NCBI GenBank assembly: GCA_963763135.1
Contig: CAVXNJ010000002.1
Coordinates: forward strand, 124,001 to 188,000
DNA: 64,000 nucleotides
Source of the DNA: JANMZO01 sp963763135
Lineage (GTDB): Bacteria; Actinomycetota; Acidimicrobiia; Acidimicrobiales; JANYDT01
Direction of reading: 5' to 3'
The notes beneath the pieces are model-generated. The model saw only the letters and a list, made by a program, of their open reading frames with translations, was not told the origin of the DNA and made no database searches. The position numbers were made by a program, and so were the translations under genes. This document shows, one piece after another, positions 17,453-26,004 of this stretch. Each line of letters begins with the position of its first letter. The stretch's first letter is position 1.

Positions 17453-18841
17453 CTACGGGCGCTCGAGTACGAGACCGACCCAGTTGCCATCCGTGGAGAC
17501 GGCTGACAGTCGAAGGCCGTAGCGCTGGTAGGCGTCGACGACGGCGGCTCGTTGTTCCTCGATGAGGCCGGCGAGAATCAGGTGGCCACCGGCTCGGACC
17601 CGTCCGCTGACGGGTTCGGCCAGCAAGATCAGCACCGGCGCCAAGATGTTGGCAACGACGACGTCAAACGTTCCGGCGACGTCGGCAACCGGGCTGGTCG
17701 ACGCGGTCAGCACCTCCCGACTGACCCCGTTGCGATCAGCGTTGGCCAATGTGTTGTCGACCGCGGCCGCCTCGATGTCGACGGCGACCACGCTCGTCGC
17801 GCCCAATAGTGCTGCCGCGACGGCCAGGACGCCGCTTCCACATCCGACGTCGAGCACCGTGCGTCCCGCTTGCACCAGCGTCTCGAGGGCCGCCAGCGAC
17901 AGGGCGGTCGTCGGATGGGCTCCGGTGCCAAAGGATCGGCCCGGGTCGATCACAAGCGGCTTCAAGCCCGAATCCGACCCCGGTCCCGACGCCTGGCCTG
18001 GGCCGAGATGGAGCGGGTCGAGATGGGGAGCCAGTGCGTCGTCGTCCCACCAACCGGGGAGGAGCAGGAACCCGCCAAGCTGCGTCGGCTCAAAGTGCTC
18101 ACGCCACGCGTCGAGCCAGTCGTCGCCCAGGAGAACCTCGAAGCGGGGATTCCAGGCCGGATCGAGCTCGGCCTCGGCGTCGGCGGCGGCCTCGTCGGAA
18201 GGAAACCCCGCCCGTAACGCGATCGTTCCTTCCGCCAGCGTCACCCGAGACCTGGGCCACGTGAGCTCCCCGACCGTGAGCTCCTCGATCCCGATGGTTC
18301 CGAGGTCGTACAGCTCGCTGCTCACCCACTCGAGATCGTCGGGCGAGATCGCAAGCTCAACGACGGGAAAGCGGGCCGAGTCGGCCCCCGGGAGCTTGCG
18401 GACAACCCGAAAGGTTTCATAGGTCACGAGCGTGTCGTCGGTGATGGACCACGCGGGATCGTTGATATGTGTACGTATTTCTTCGGTGAACTGTGACCAG
18501 AACCGTTCGTGTCCTTCCCGCCAGTGCTCGACCGACATGAACGACTCACCTTCGGACTTCGCCTGTTCCCAGGTCACTTCGCTGATGGGCAGAACCGAAA
18601 CCGTCAACGACTCCACCAACGCGATCGGCGCCCCGTTGGTACTGCGCATCACGAACACCGTACCGGGCGATGGCGCGTCCTCGGGGTACATCTCGTTCAG
18701 CACGACGAGCGACATCGTGCCGGTCTTGCGCCCGGTCAGGGCGAGGCCGTTGAGTCGTTCCCGAAGCGGTCCGGGAGTTGCGAACTCCCAGTTGGGATAG
18801 GCGGAAAGCGCCTCGGAGGAAAGTAGTGGTTCGGTGGCCAA
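17453..18841 (-). CDS. prmA: ASCH-domain / ribosomal protein L11 methyltransferase fusion
   Basis: The 462-residue protein joins two domains. Residues ~15-120 (PNWEFATPGPL, TGRKTGT, VEHWREGHERFW) are an ASCH domain, an RNA-associated PUA-like fold whose E. coli relative YqfB hydrolyses N4-acetylcytidine. Residues ~160-462 are PrmA, an S-adenosylmethionine methyltransferase that trimethylates ribosomal protein L11. The PrmA part contains IDPGRSFGTGAHPTT, DVGCGSGVLA and VVANILAP. The start is TTG, supported by a TAGGCT box exactly 6 nt upstream (18848-18853). Typical PrmA is ~300 residues and carries no ASCH domain. Confidence 0.88.
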   Translation of the reverse strand: MATEPLLSSEALSAYPNWEFATPGPLRERLNGLALTGRKTGTMSLVVLNEMYPEDAPSPGTVFVMRSTNGAPIALVESLTVSVLPISEVTWEQAKSEGESFMSVEHWREGHERFWSQFTEEIRTHINDPAWSITDDTLVTYETFRVVRKLPGADSARFPVVELAISPDDLEWVSSELYDLGTIGIEELTVGELTWPRSRVTLAEGTIALRAGFPSDEAAADAEAELDPAWNPRFEVLLGDDWLDAWREHFEPTQLGGFLLLPGWWDDDALAPHLDPLHLGPGQASGPGSDSGLKPLVIDPGRSFGTGAHPTTALSLAALETLVQAGRTVLDVGCGSGVLAVAAALLGATSVVAVDIEAAAVDNTLANADRNGVSREVLTASTSPVADVAGTFDVVVANILAPVLILLAEPVSGRVRAGGHLILAGLIEEQRAAVVDAYQRYGLRLSAVSTDGNWVGLVLERP

Positions 18842-18847
18842 GATGTC

Positions 18848-18853
18848 AGCCTA
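18848..18853 (-). promoter_or_regulatory. -10 element for the leaderless TTG-started prmA fusion gene
   Basis: TAGGCT, read on the minus strand, lies 6 nt before the TTG start codon with no ribosome-binding site between. It is the main support for choosing this rare start. Confidence 0.5.
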
Positions 18854-18870
18854 CCCACGTTCGACAAGCG

Positions 18871-20364
18871 CTAGGCCGGTACCGGGCGACCGACGTAGGC
18901 GACAAGTTCTTCGAGGGGTGATCCCGGGCGGCCGAGAGCAACCGGTTCGTCGAACATGCCCGGACCGCGACGCGGTGGCACGTACTCCTCGGCGAACGAG
19001 CGCACCCGCTCGATGATCTTCGGGTCGATGTCAAAGCCTCGGCCGAGGGACTGCGCGAGGTCCCAGGCGTGTACGACATCGTCGCCGATGAACATCTCGG
19101 CGAGGTAGGAACCGGTACAGGAACCCCACGGCATGTTGATCGATCGTTCGAGAAGGCCGGCGTCGTCTCGGAACAACGTCGCCATCTCATCGACGGCGTC
19201 GCGATGCGCCTTCACCGGATCATCGCCCAGGTGGTTGCCGTAGAACTCGGGACCGATCTCACGTCCGGTCAAACCATAAGTGACCATATGAATACCGCCA
19301 ACTATGTGGTTGACGAGGGCCCGGACATCCCACGCTTCGCACGGGGTGGGCTTGGTCCACTCGTCGGGCTGGATCTGAGCGATCTGGTCGTGAAGCTGAT
19401 CGCTCAGCACGAGAAGATCGACCAGTGGCTGCACCGAACCCGGGGCGAGCGGCGGTAGACGGCGAGCGTGGGCCTCGGCGGCGGTGAAGTAGACCATCCC
19501 TGCTCCCCAGTTGTGGGCCACCGTGCCGGGTGGAACCGCATGGTGGTCAGCGGCGTTGGCGCCGCACAGGAATGCCAGCTCGGTCGACGTGAGGACACCC
19601 CATTCGGCGAACGCCTCCGCTGGAGTCGGGTCGGGGCACGCGTCGGCGGTCGAGCCGGGGCTTACCGTCTCGAGCGCGTCGAGGTACGCGGCGAACGGCA
19701 TCCAGCCGGGGACGGTCACCTCGCCGTTCGTGCCGCGGAAGATGAGGGTTGGGAACGCGTAACGGTCGTGTCCCTCGGAGTGCTTCAAATTACCTATGCC
19801 CACATAGTTTCCTTCGAGGAAGCGGACATGGTCATTCGGTCGCCGGGTCTCCTCCCAGTCGGCCTGATACGCAGCGGCGACGGAAGGATCCGACAGGTCG
19901 GCCACGAAGCGCTCGACGTCGAGGCCGGGGACACCCTCCACGGCGGCGACGAACTCATCCGCGGTGTAGGGCGTGATGCCGAAGACAAACGTCGATTCGC
20001 GCAGCCGACGCAATACCCGGGCGGCGACTTCCGGCCCCTGGCGAAGTGCCGCGTGGACAGCGCGTCCGGCGGGGTCGGTGGAGCGTGCCATCCGACGCAT
20101 GGGAACCGGGTAGGGCTGTCCGGTGTAGCGGTTGGTCTGTCGCCAGTAGGCCTGCATGGGCTTGGCCGCCAGAGCCGGATCCCAGTCGGGACGACCGTTC
20201 GTGGCGTCGCCGATGAGGCCACCCATCACCGTTCGCCATGCCATTCGGTGCCCGTGCCTCCACCGCAGGAGTCGAAGTTTGGGCTCCGTGCCCCACGCCC
20301 AGGAGCAGATCGGGTCGGTGTACTCCGTGACGGAAACGGAAGCTTCGTTGGGCAGCGCGGACAT
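18871..20364 (-). CDS. DsbA/FrnE-like thioredoxin-fold protein fused to a mycothiol-isomerase/DinB-like domain
   Basis: Residues 1-215 resemble DsbA-family FrnE/SpxH proteins (YTDPICSWAWG at ~15-25, FPTLIFRG cis-Pro loop). The usual C-x-x-C is reduced to Cys20-Ser-Trp-Ala23, leaving one Cys. Residues ~300-497 match the TIGR03086/mycothiol-dependent maleylpyruvate isomerase N-terminal (DinB-like) fold, with metal-ligand candidates His in VNHIVGG and Asp/His in GDDVVHAWDLA. A mycothiol-linked redox or transferase function is inferred. TAGGGT lies 7 nt before the ATG, so the gene is probably leaderless. Confidence 0.75.
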   Translation of the reverse strand: MSALPNEASVSVTEYTDPICSWAWGTEPKLRLLRWRHGHRMAWRTVMGGLIGDATNGRPDWDPALAAKPMQAYWRQTNRYTGQPYPVPMRRMARSTDPAGRAVHAALRQGPEVAARVLRRLRESTFVFGITPYTADEFVAAVEGVPGLDVERFVADLSDPSVAAAYQADWEETRRPNDHVRFLEGNYVGIGNLKHSEGHDRYAFPTLIFRGTNGEVTVPGWMPFAAYLDALETVSPGSTADACPDPTPAEAFAEWGVLTSTELAFLCGANAADHHAVPPGTVAHNWGAGMVYFTAAEAHARRLPPLAPGSVQPLVDLLVLSDQLHDQIAQIQPDEWTKPTPCEAWDVRALVNHIVGGIHMVTYGLTGREIGPEFYGNHLGDDPVKAHRDAVDEMATLFRDDAGLLERSINMPWGSCTGSYLAEMFIGDDVVHAWDLAQSLGRGFDIDPKIIERVRSFAEEYVPPRRGPGMFDEPVALGRPGSPLEELVAYVGRPVPA

Positions 20365-20418
20365 GGCCGTGACCCTACCGGGTTGGCTTCACGTTCGCAC
20401 GAGCGGGGCCCGATCCGC

Positions 20419-21198
20419 TTACGTTCGCTTCGGTGGGCGGGGGATGAAGGAGCTGGTTCGGGCGATGTATTCCGCGTAGCCGGGTCGGCGGCGACCGATC
20501 GTCTTCTCCAGCATGGGCACACCGGAGACTCGAACAAGCAAGATCGTCATGGCGACACCGCCGATGATGCTCGCCAACGCCACCCCGCCGCCATCCATCG
20601 CCATCAGCGTCAGACCGATCCAGACACACGAGTCACCGAAGTAGTTGGGATGGCGGGTCCAGGCCCACAGGCCTCGGTCCATGACCTTCCCGGCGTTGTC
20701 GGGATTTGCTTTGAAGCGGGCCAACTGCGAATCGCCAATCGCCTCGAACGCCAGACCGACGGCCCAGAGCGCAACTCCGACGAAGGCCACCGGGCCGAGG
20801 GCCCGCTTCGGCATCTGGCCCAGCTGTAGGGGCATCGACACGACGAACATCAACAGTCCCTGGAGGCCGAACACCGAGTACAGCGACACGATCGGGAATC
20901 GGTCGCCGAACTTCTTCCGCATCGCTCGGTACCGGAAGTCTTCGCCTTTGCCGTGGTTACGCCAGTAGAGGTAGCCGGCGAGTCGAAGCCCCCACAGGGT
21001 CGCGCATCCGACGAGGAGATTCTGGCGGGCGGAGTTGCCGTTGGCGACGGCACGGGCGACCCACGCGACGACCACGAATCCGAATCCCCAGATGATGTCG
21101 ACGATGCTCGCGTCTTTGAGTCTGACGCTGACCAGCCACATCGAAAACATAAGCACACATACTGCTGCGGCCGACGCCCCGAGAACGCTCCACTGCAT
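20419..21198 (-). CDS. DUF1295 / steroid 5-alpha-reductase-like membrane protein
   Basis: The 259-residue protein has about six membrane helices and the DUF1295 signature: DIIWGFGFV near residue 34, WGLRLAGYLYWRN near 70, RGLWAWTRHPNYFGD near 175 and RRPGYAEYIARTSSFIPRPPK at the end. The last part resembles the NADPH-binding end of steroid-reductase/isoprenylcysteine-methyltransferase folds. Substrate is unknown. It starts 9 bp after the stop of the acyltransferase gene on the same strand, so the two form a short lipid-related operon. Confidence 0.85.
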   Translation of the reverse strand: MQWSVLGASAAAVCVLMFSMWLVSVRLKDASIVDIIWGFGFVVVAWVARAVANGNSARQNLLVGCATLWGLRLAGYLYWRNHGKGEDFRYRAMRKKFGDRFPIVSLYSVFGLQGLLMFVVSMPLQLGQMPKRALGPVAFVGVALWAVGLAFEAIGDSQLARFKANPDNAGKVMDRGLWAWTRHPNYFGDSCVWIGLTLMAMDGGGVALASIIGGVAMTILLVRVSGVPMLEKTIGRRRPGYAEYIARTSSFIPRPPKRT

Positions 21199-21207
21199 GT
21201 GCTGGGC

Positions 21208-22218
21208 CTACTTTCTGGTTGTGATCGGAAGTGCCAATTTCTCGGCTACCCACGAGTCCATTTCCTCGAAACGGTCGAAGAGCCAAACATACGCGGCTTT
21301 CGCGTCTACCGGTATTTCAGCTCGCGGGATGCGCCACATGTGGACGTGAACGGTTCGCCGAAACGGCAGGTTGGCGAAGATTTTCGCGAGGTTAACGAAC
21401 GGTTCGAAACCGGAATGCACGATGAGTACGACGTCGGCTTTGGGGTCTCGCTCCAGCATGGCGAGTGCACCACCCGTGCGGGGCGGAAGGACATGACGCA
21501 GGGCCTTCGCCCGGTCGACCAACTCCGGAGCCTGGGTCTCCAGGCGGCCGACGGCTCGATCGAGTCGCTTCGATGTGTAGAACGTGCCTTCCGGGTACAT
21601 GGCGGCGGCCGACCCCGGAATGATGTTTCCGGCCAGATCGGAGATGGCCGCAGTTTCCTCGGCGCTGTTGCGTCCGGTGCGATCCACAAAATGGACGGGC
21701 AACCAGTGACCGGCCGTGTCGAAGACCGGCGCCCACGACAGGGACTTCTTGATGACGAAGCGGATGTCGTACTGCATCCGATGGGCCAGGATCTGCACGG
21801 GGATCACCGAGTCGAGAATGCTCGTGTGGTGCCCGAAGCAGATGAGGCCGGGCCGTCCGTCGAAGACCTCCAGGCCCGTGACCTCCATGCGAAGACCGAA
21901 GATCTTGCATGTAGCCACGTAAATGCCGTTGACGTAGAACCCGACAAGGCGCTGAAGCTTTTCCTGCGCATCCTCGCTGTGGACCCGGCCACCATGCGAC
22001 GCCCAGATGTAGATGGCCTTCGCCAGCGAGAGGAGCTCAAACCAGGTCATGTACAACAGGAAGAACACGACTCGCACGGACCGAAGGCGCTTGATCCCGA
22101 TGACGAGGTCGGTGGCCAGAGCAGCTACCACCCAGAACGGCAGGCCGATGGTGAGAATCAGAGCCGCAAGGAGCACGGCGGGATAGGTGATGAGGCGGCG
22201 AAGGTAGGTAGGTGGCAC
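21208..22218 (-). CDS. 1-acyl-sn-glycerol-3-phosphate acyltransferase-like (PlsC family)
   Basis: PlsC-family enzymes transfer acyl chains to lysophosphatidate or related lipids at the membrane. The 336-residue protein has N-terminal membrane helices (~10-36 and 48-72). The catalytic H-x4-D motif is His131-TSIL-Asp136, followed by FVDRTGRN and the acceptor-binding motif YPEGTFYT near 208. The start is GTG. The C-terminal ~100 residues (LIVHSGFEPF, MWRIPRAEIP) are typical of the longer actinobacterial members. It leads the operon with the DUF1295 gene. Confidence 0.87.
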   Translation of the reverse strand: MPPTYLRRLITYPAVLLAALILTIGLPFWVVAALATDLVIGIKRLRSVRVVFFLLYMTWFELLSLAKAIYIWASHGGRVHSEDAQEKLQRLVGFYVNGIYVATCKIFGLRMEVTGLEVFDGRPGLICFGHHTSILDSVIPVQILAHRMQYDIRFVIKKSLSWAPVFDTAGHWLPVHFVDRTGRNSAEETAAISDLAGNIIPGSAAAMYPEGTFYTSKRLDRAVGRLETQAPELVDRAKALRHVLPPRTGGALAMLERDPKADVVLIVHSGFEPFVNLAKIFANLPFRRTVHVHMWRIPRAEIPVDAKAAYVWLFDRFEEMDSWVAEKLALPITTRK

Positions 22219-22255
22219 TGGGGGTGCATTCTGCTACGAACCAGAGCACCTTTGC

Positions 22256-22327
22256 GACAATGCGAGAACCACAATGCAAGAACCGCAATGCAAGAAACCG
22301 CAATGCAAGAACCGCAACGCAAGAGCC
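22256..22327. repeat. ~15-bp tandem repeats (ACCGCAATGCAAGA)
   Basis: Five imperfect copies of AACC(G/A)CAATGCAAG occur just upstream of the acyltransferase start (on the opposite strand). No gene is supported in the gap to the fasciclin gene. Confidence 0.75.
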
Positions 22328-22377
22328 ACGCCGACTCACCAGGGCGCAGTGCTCGCGGCCAAGGGCGCGGAACGCGT

Positions 22378-22424
22378 CGCAACGGTGACTCGCCTCGGGG
22401 GAAGGCGGGTCACCGTTGCGGTTT
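22378..22424 (+). terminator. Stem-loop near the fasciclin gene end
   Basis: CGCAACGGTGAC (22378-22389) pairs with GTCACCGTTGCG (22409-22420), with further TCGCC/GGCGG pairing inside, followed by GTTT on the plus strand. The only nearby gene ending toward it is on the minus strand, so it may be a repeat-type hairpin rather than a terminator. Confidence 0.45.
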
Positions 22425-22483
22425 ACCTGTGGTGCGGACTACGCCGACGGACTTGTATCTGCCGGCGGTCCCTCCGGGTTAGA

Positions 22484-23236
22484 TCACGCTGTCGGCGGGG
22501 TGAGGACGGTGTCGATGATGTGTACAACCCCATTACCCACGGTTACGTCGCCGCAAACCACCTTTGAGGTTCCGTTCACGGTCACGTCTTCGCCGGATCC
22601 GGCGATGGTCACCTCGCCGCCCTGAACCGTGGTCTCCTTGGCGTCGGTAAGCAGGTCGGCCGCCTTCAAGGCCTTACCCGAGATGACATGGAAGGTGAGG
22701 ATCTTCGTGAGGTCGCCCTTCGGATCGGCCATCAGCGTCTCCATCGTTGCTGCGTCGATCTTCGCAAACGCGTCATTGGTCGGGGCGAAGATGGTGAAGG
22801 GACCCGGGCCGTTCAACGTGTCACCGAGACCGGCGGCGGTCACGGCAGCGACCAACGTTGACAGGGCCGGGTTGTTCGACGCCGCGGTGGCAGCCGGATC
22901 CTTGGCCATTCCGGCGAATGAGCCGGCGCCGTCGGCGGGAACGCCTGCGCACCCAGCTCCGAAAGCGCCCATCATGTCGACAGCAGGCGCTGCTGCCATG
23001 GTCGTATCAGATGCCGCCGGAGCGGTATCCGTTGAGCCGGTGGCGGTGGTGTCTGCCGCGGCCATGGTCGTGTCGGTCGCGGCCATAGTGGTGTCGGTTA
23101 CGGCGGAGGTCGTGTCGACAGCGGCGACGGTGTCACCGGCGACGGTGGTGTCTGAGCTGTCGCTGCTGCACGCAGCGAAGACCAGGGAAGCGGACATGGC
23201 AAGAGCAAGAATGGTGGGGGTTCGACGAATTCGCAT
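22484..23236 (-). CDS. Fasciclin-domain (FAS1/MPB70-like) lipoprotein
   Basis: A secreted surface lipoprotein of 250 residues. The signal peptide ends in the lipobox LVFAAC with acylated Cys23, followed by ~70 residues of Asp/Thr/Met/Ala-rich repeats (DTTMAA) that form a flexible spacer. A FAS1 domain follows (~100-248), with NPALSTLVAAV, GPFTIFAPTNDAFAKI and NGVVHIIDTVL. FAS1 domains mediate adhesion or surface interactions; MPB70/MPB83 of mycobacteria are relatives. GGAG lies 9 nt before the ATG. Monocistronic. Confidence 0.93.
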   Translation of the reverse strand: MRIRRTPTILALAMSASLVFAACSSDSSDTTVAGDTVAAVDTTSAVTDTTMAATDTTMAAADTTATGSTDTAPAASDTTMAAAPAVDMMGAFGAGCAGVPADGAGSFAGMAKDPAATAASNNPALSTLVAAVTAAGLGDTLNGPGPFTIFAPTNDAFAKIDAATMETLMADPKGDLTKILTFHVISGKALKAADLLTDAKETTVQGGEVTIAGSGEDVTVNGTSKVVCGDVTVGNGVVHIIDTVLTPPTA

Positions 23237-23539
23237 GAAAGGTATCTCCAGTAGTTGGGGGAAAGCTCGGCATCGGTCATGACCTGATTGGTCTTGTGAT
23301 CGACGCCTGTACTCGGGAGTAGTTCGGTGCCGTTGGACGGCTGGATGTGGAACTTTGGGATTTCTCCCGAGCGACGAAGGTCCTGTACCCGTGGGTGGCC
23401 CACACCAAACGCGTCTAGCGGTCGCCCGCGTCGCCGCCGGGTTGCCGAATCGTCGTTTCGAAGGGATTTGTCAGCCGAGGCGAGGCCTCGTTCGTGTGGG
23501 TCAGCCGTACAGGTCAGCCGTACAGGTCAGCCGTACAGG
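23237..23539. other. Intergenic region with 13-bp tandem repeat
   Basis: This gap carries the fasciclin promoter region. At about 23500-23550 there are almost four copies of a 13-bp unit, GTCAGCCGTACAG. The last copy supplies the stop codon of the next minus-strand gene. No other gene is supported. Confidence 0.6.
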
Positions 23540-25468
23540 TCAGCCGTACGACGGTCGGGCGAGGAGTTCGTTGTCGTCGTTCCGACGGGCCGCCTGTGCG
23601 GTCGGGCCGAGGTCCACGCCGTACCACCCGTACTGTCGGTAGTACGGGTGTGCCTCCGCCGGTGCAGCGGGACTGGTTCGCCACGTCGGTATGGGTTCGC
23701 TGGCCGGTACTTCTTCGAAATGCCACCAATGGCTGTCGATCTCAAGATCGGCGGATCGTCGGTCGTTGTTCCTGTACACCGGCGAACAGAGGAGGTGCGT
23801 GCAAGCGGTCTGCGGCACCGTGGGGTCGGTCGAAACCCGAAGGTTCACGGTGTACGTACCGGCGGTGAGATGGTTCGCGACCGGAACCGCCAGAAGCCGC
23901 GCCTGATGGTCGCTCAACTGCTGCGACCATTGCGCCTTCGATCCGACCTGCACCCGCTGAACGAGCTGCTCGATCTCACGGACACGGGTCGCGCTGAACG
24001 TGGACGTCGCGCCGGTTCCTGAGATCAGATAGGGCATGCCCTGGCTGTAATCGGTCTCGATGGAACGCCCATCGTCGGCTCCGCGGGCGTAACTGACCGA
24101 GAACTCGAATCCCTCGGCGGACCATCCGTAGGACTGCGTGTCTCGGCGTAATGTCACCATCTTCCCCGACGGCAACTTGACCAGCGACGACGTTGGCGTT
24201 GGATCGAATTCACTCACGCTCGGGTCATCACGTTGGCCGTCCGCGATCTCGGTCATCGACGCGACAACGTTCAGGTTCGGATCGAGTCGGGAGCGAAATG
24301 CAACGGCCGACCTCGTGCCGATCGCTCGACCGGGGTCCGATGTCGTGTCCACCGGTCGAAATCGGTCATCGGGCGATCGCCACCCCTGTAGTGGATCTTC
24401 GGATTTCGGCTGGAGCGCGTGAGCGAAGGCTTCGACGTCGGCATCGGTAAGCCCTCTCGCCTCAACGCCCACATACACACCGCGCTCGGTCCACGACAGG
24501 TCGAGGATCTGATTCGGGTCGGGAGCGCTTCCGATCACCCTTGGTTTCCAGTTCCGCACGAACGCCCGGGAGGTACTCTGCGGTTGATTCATCCAGGCCG
24601 ACAACGGCGTCGAAGGCTGGCCGAGGGTCGGGTCCGAAAACGTCGGTAGAAAACTCTGTGTACTTACTGATATTCGGCCGGTGGAATTTGGTCCCGTGAA
24701 CGTTTGCCGGACCGACGCTCGAAACCGAGCGGGTATGGCCGGCAGCGTCACTCCGCCGACCACGTCCCACATCTCGGGGAGCTTGTCGATCACCAGATAC
24801 GACGGTTTGCCGGTCGCCGTGTCGGGACTCTTCCGGGAACGGGTGGTCGCGATCCCGAGGACGGTGAGTCCGACAACGGTGAGTCCGACAACGGTCAAGA
24901 ACGCAACCCCGACAGCCAGCAGCGAACGGCGTCGACGTTCTGATCGTGGCTTTGATCGTGCCGCCGATCCTGCTTCGGATCGTCGGGGTGATCGGGAGGA
25001 CCGTGACGGTTTAGAGCTCCCGCGGGTTGCGAGCCGGGTCCGCACAAACGCGAGTCCGTTCTGCGGTGGCACATCGTGGGCGGCCGCTTCGATCTCTTCA
25101 AACGTCGGCATGCAGATTGCGGTCCGCTCGGACGATCCCTCGGGGTGAGGGGCCGAAGGTGTTGCGGCTCCGATCGTTGTTCGTGTGATTGCCTGAGTCC
25201 GGTCTCGTTGCACTCCCCGGTCCAACAGCAGGCCGGCCACCGCTGCTCGTTCCGACGCCGACGAACGGCGCAGGAACGGAGCCAGCATGGCCTCGAGCGG
25301 ATCGAAGTGGGTGGTGTCGCGGAAAGACGCAGCGACGTTCGAGACAATATGCGCGCGTAGTTCCTGGTCGGAGCGCGTGGGAGATAGTTGCGCCGCCACG
25401 TCAGACACGATCGGTCCGTAGCGAAGCCATGCCGGTCGCCAAGAACTGAATATCTCACCGTCCTCCAC
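23540..25468 (-). CDS. Single-pass membrane protein of unknown function
   Basis: I do not recognise a family. From a GTG (VEDGEIFSSW) the protein has 642 residues. About 180 residues are predicted cytoplasmic, containing PTFEEIEAAAHDVP and a basic Ser/Arg stretch. One membrane helix (~182-205, LLAVGVAFLTVVGLTVV) is followed by a ~440-residue extracytoplasmic part with several Trp/Tyr-rich beta-like stretches and two Cys (TACTHLLC). The layout resembles anti-sigma or sensor proteins, but no motif proves it. The frame stays open upstream to 25612. The C-terminus ends inside a tandem repeat. Confidence 0.65.
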   Translation of the reverse strand: MEDGEIFSSWRPAWLRYGPIVSDVAAQLSPTRSDQELRAHIVSNVAASFRDTTHFDPLEAMLAPFLRRSSASERAAVAGLLLDRGVQRDRTQAITRTTIGAATPSAPHPEGSSERTAICMPTFEEIEAAAHDVPPQNGLAFVRTRLATRGSSKPSRSSRSPRRSEAGSAARSKPRSERRRRSLLAVGVAFLTVVGLTVVGLTVLGIATTRSRKSPDTATGKPSYLVIDKLPEMWDVVGGVTLPAIPARFRASVRQTFTGPNSTGRISVSTQSFLPTFSDPTLGQPSTPLSAWMNQPQSTSRAFVRNWKPRVIGSAPDPNQILDLSWTERGVYVGVEARGLTDADVEAFAHALQPKSEDPLQGWRSPDDRFRPVDTTSDPGRAIGTRSAVAFRSRLDPNLNVVASMTEIADGQRDDPSVSEFDPTPTSSLVKLPSGKMVTLRRDTQSYGWSAEGFEFSVSYARGADDGRSIETDYSQGMPYLISGTGATSTFSATRVREIEQLVQRVQVGSKAQWSQQLSDHQARLLAVPVANHLTAGTYTVNLRVSTDPTVPQTACTHLLCSPVYRNNDRRSADLEIDSHWWHFEEVPASEPIPTWRTSPAAPAEAHPYYRQYGWYGVDLGPTAQAARRNDDNELLARPSYG

Positions 25469-25542
25469 CCGTCGATGCTGCCATGTCCTGGATACAACTG
25501 CATCCGGTTCCCCGGCGGCCCGTTCATCCCTGACGCCGGCAA

Positions 25543-25548
25543 TATGCT
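25543..25548 (+). promoter_or_regulatory. -10 element of leaderless gene at 25555
   Basis: TATGCT lies 6 nt before the GTG start codon. Confidence 0.5.
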
Positions 25549-25554
25549 GAGGTC

Positions 25555-26004
25555 GTGGCCACGGTGCTTTTCGTTGTTCTCCTCCTGCTGGCCATCGCCG
25601 CGGCAAACGCACTGCTTTGGATTCCGATTGTCCTGTGGTTCCGAAAGAAGCGGACCGCCTCGCTCGGCCTGCTGGCGGCCGACCTCACCGAGTCCGGCGA
25701 ACAGATCGTTCGAGGTCCCGAACGCGCCCTCTACCGAGGAGGCACCGGCGACTACTCCGCGGTAGGCGGCAATTGCTTTCTCCGGCTCACCGACCGACGG
25801 GTGATCTTCCTCAAACTCACGGGCGGCCGGGTCGACGTGGACCTTGCGCAGATTGTGTCCGTGAGCGAGGAGCGGGTCTTCCTCGGAAAGGTCCGCGCCG
25901 GACGCAACCACGTGGTGATCACAACGATCCCCGGGTGGCAGGTCGGGTTCATCGTCGCCGACCCTGCCGCGTGGGTGGACGCTCTGCGGCCGAAAAACCG
26001 CTGA
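25555..26004 (+). CDS. Small membrane protein with PH/GRAM-like domain
   Basis: The 149-residue protein has an N-terminal membrane helix (~3-28) followed by RKK and a globular part. The pattern GNCFLRLTDRRVIFLKLTGGRVDVDLAQIVSV is that of bacterial PH/GRAM-like domains, which often contain a turn of the form LTxxRVxF. Function is unknown, possibly membrane-associated protein interaction. The GTG start has TATGCT 6 nt upstream. Its last 56 bp overlap the end of the convergent PhzF-like gene. Confidence 0.65.
   Translation: MATVLFVVLLLLAIAAANALLWIPIVLWFRKKRTASLGLLAADLTESGEQIVRGPERALYRGGTGDYSAVGGNCFLRLTDRRVIFLKLTGGRVDVDLAQIVSVSEERVFLGKVRAGRNHVVITTIPGWQVGFIVADPAAWVDALRPKNR

Noticed and set aside
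19468..20829. Plus-strand frame opposite the DsbA-like fusion
   Set aside because: No recognisable motif, and it crosses two minus-strand genes.
20953..22482. Plus-strand frame opposite the DUF1295 and acyltransferase genes
   Set aside because: Shadow of two well-supported minus-strand genes.
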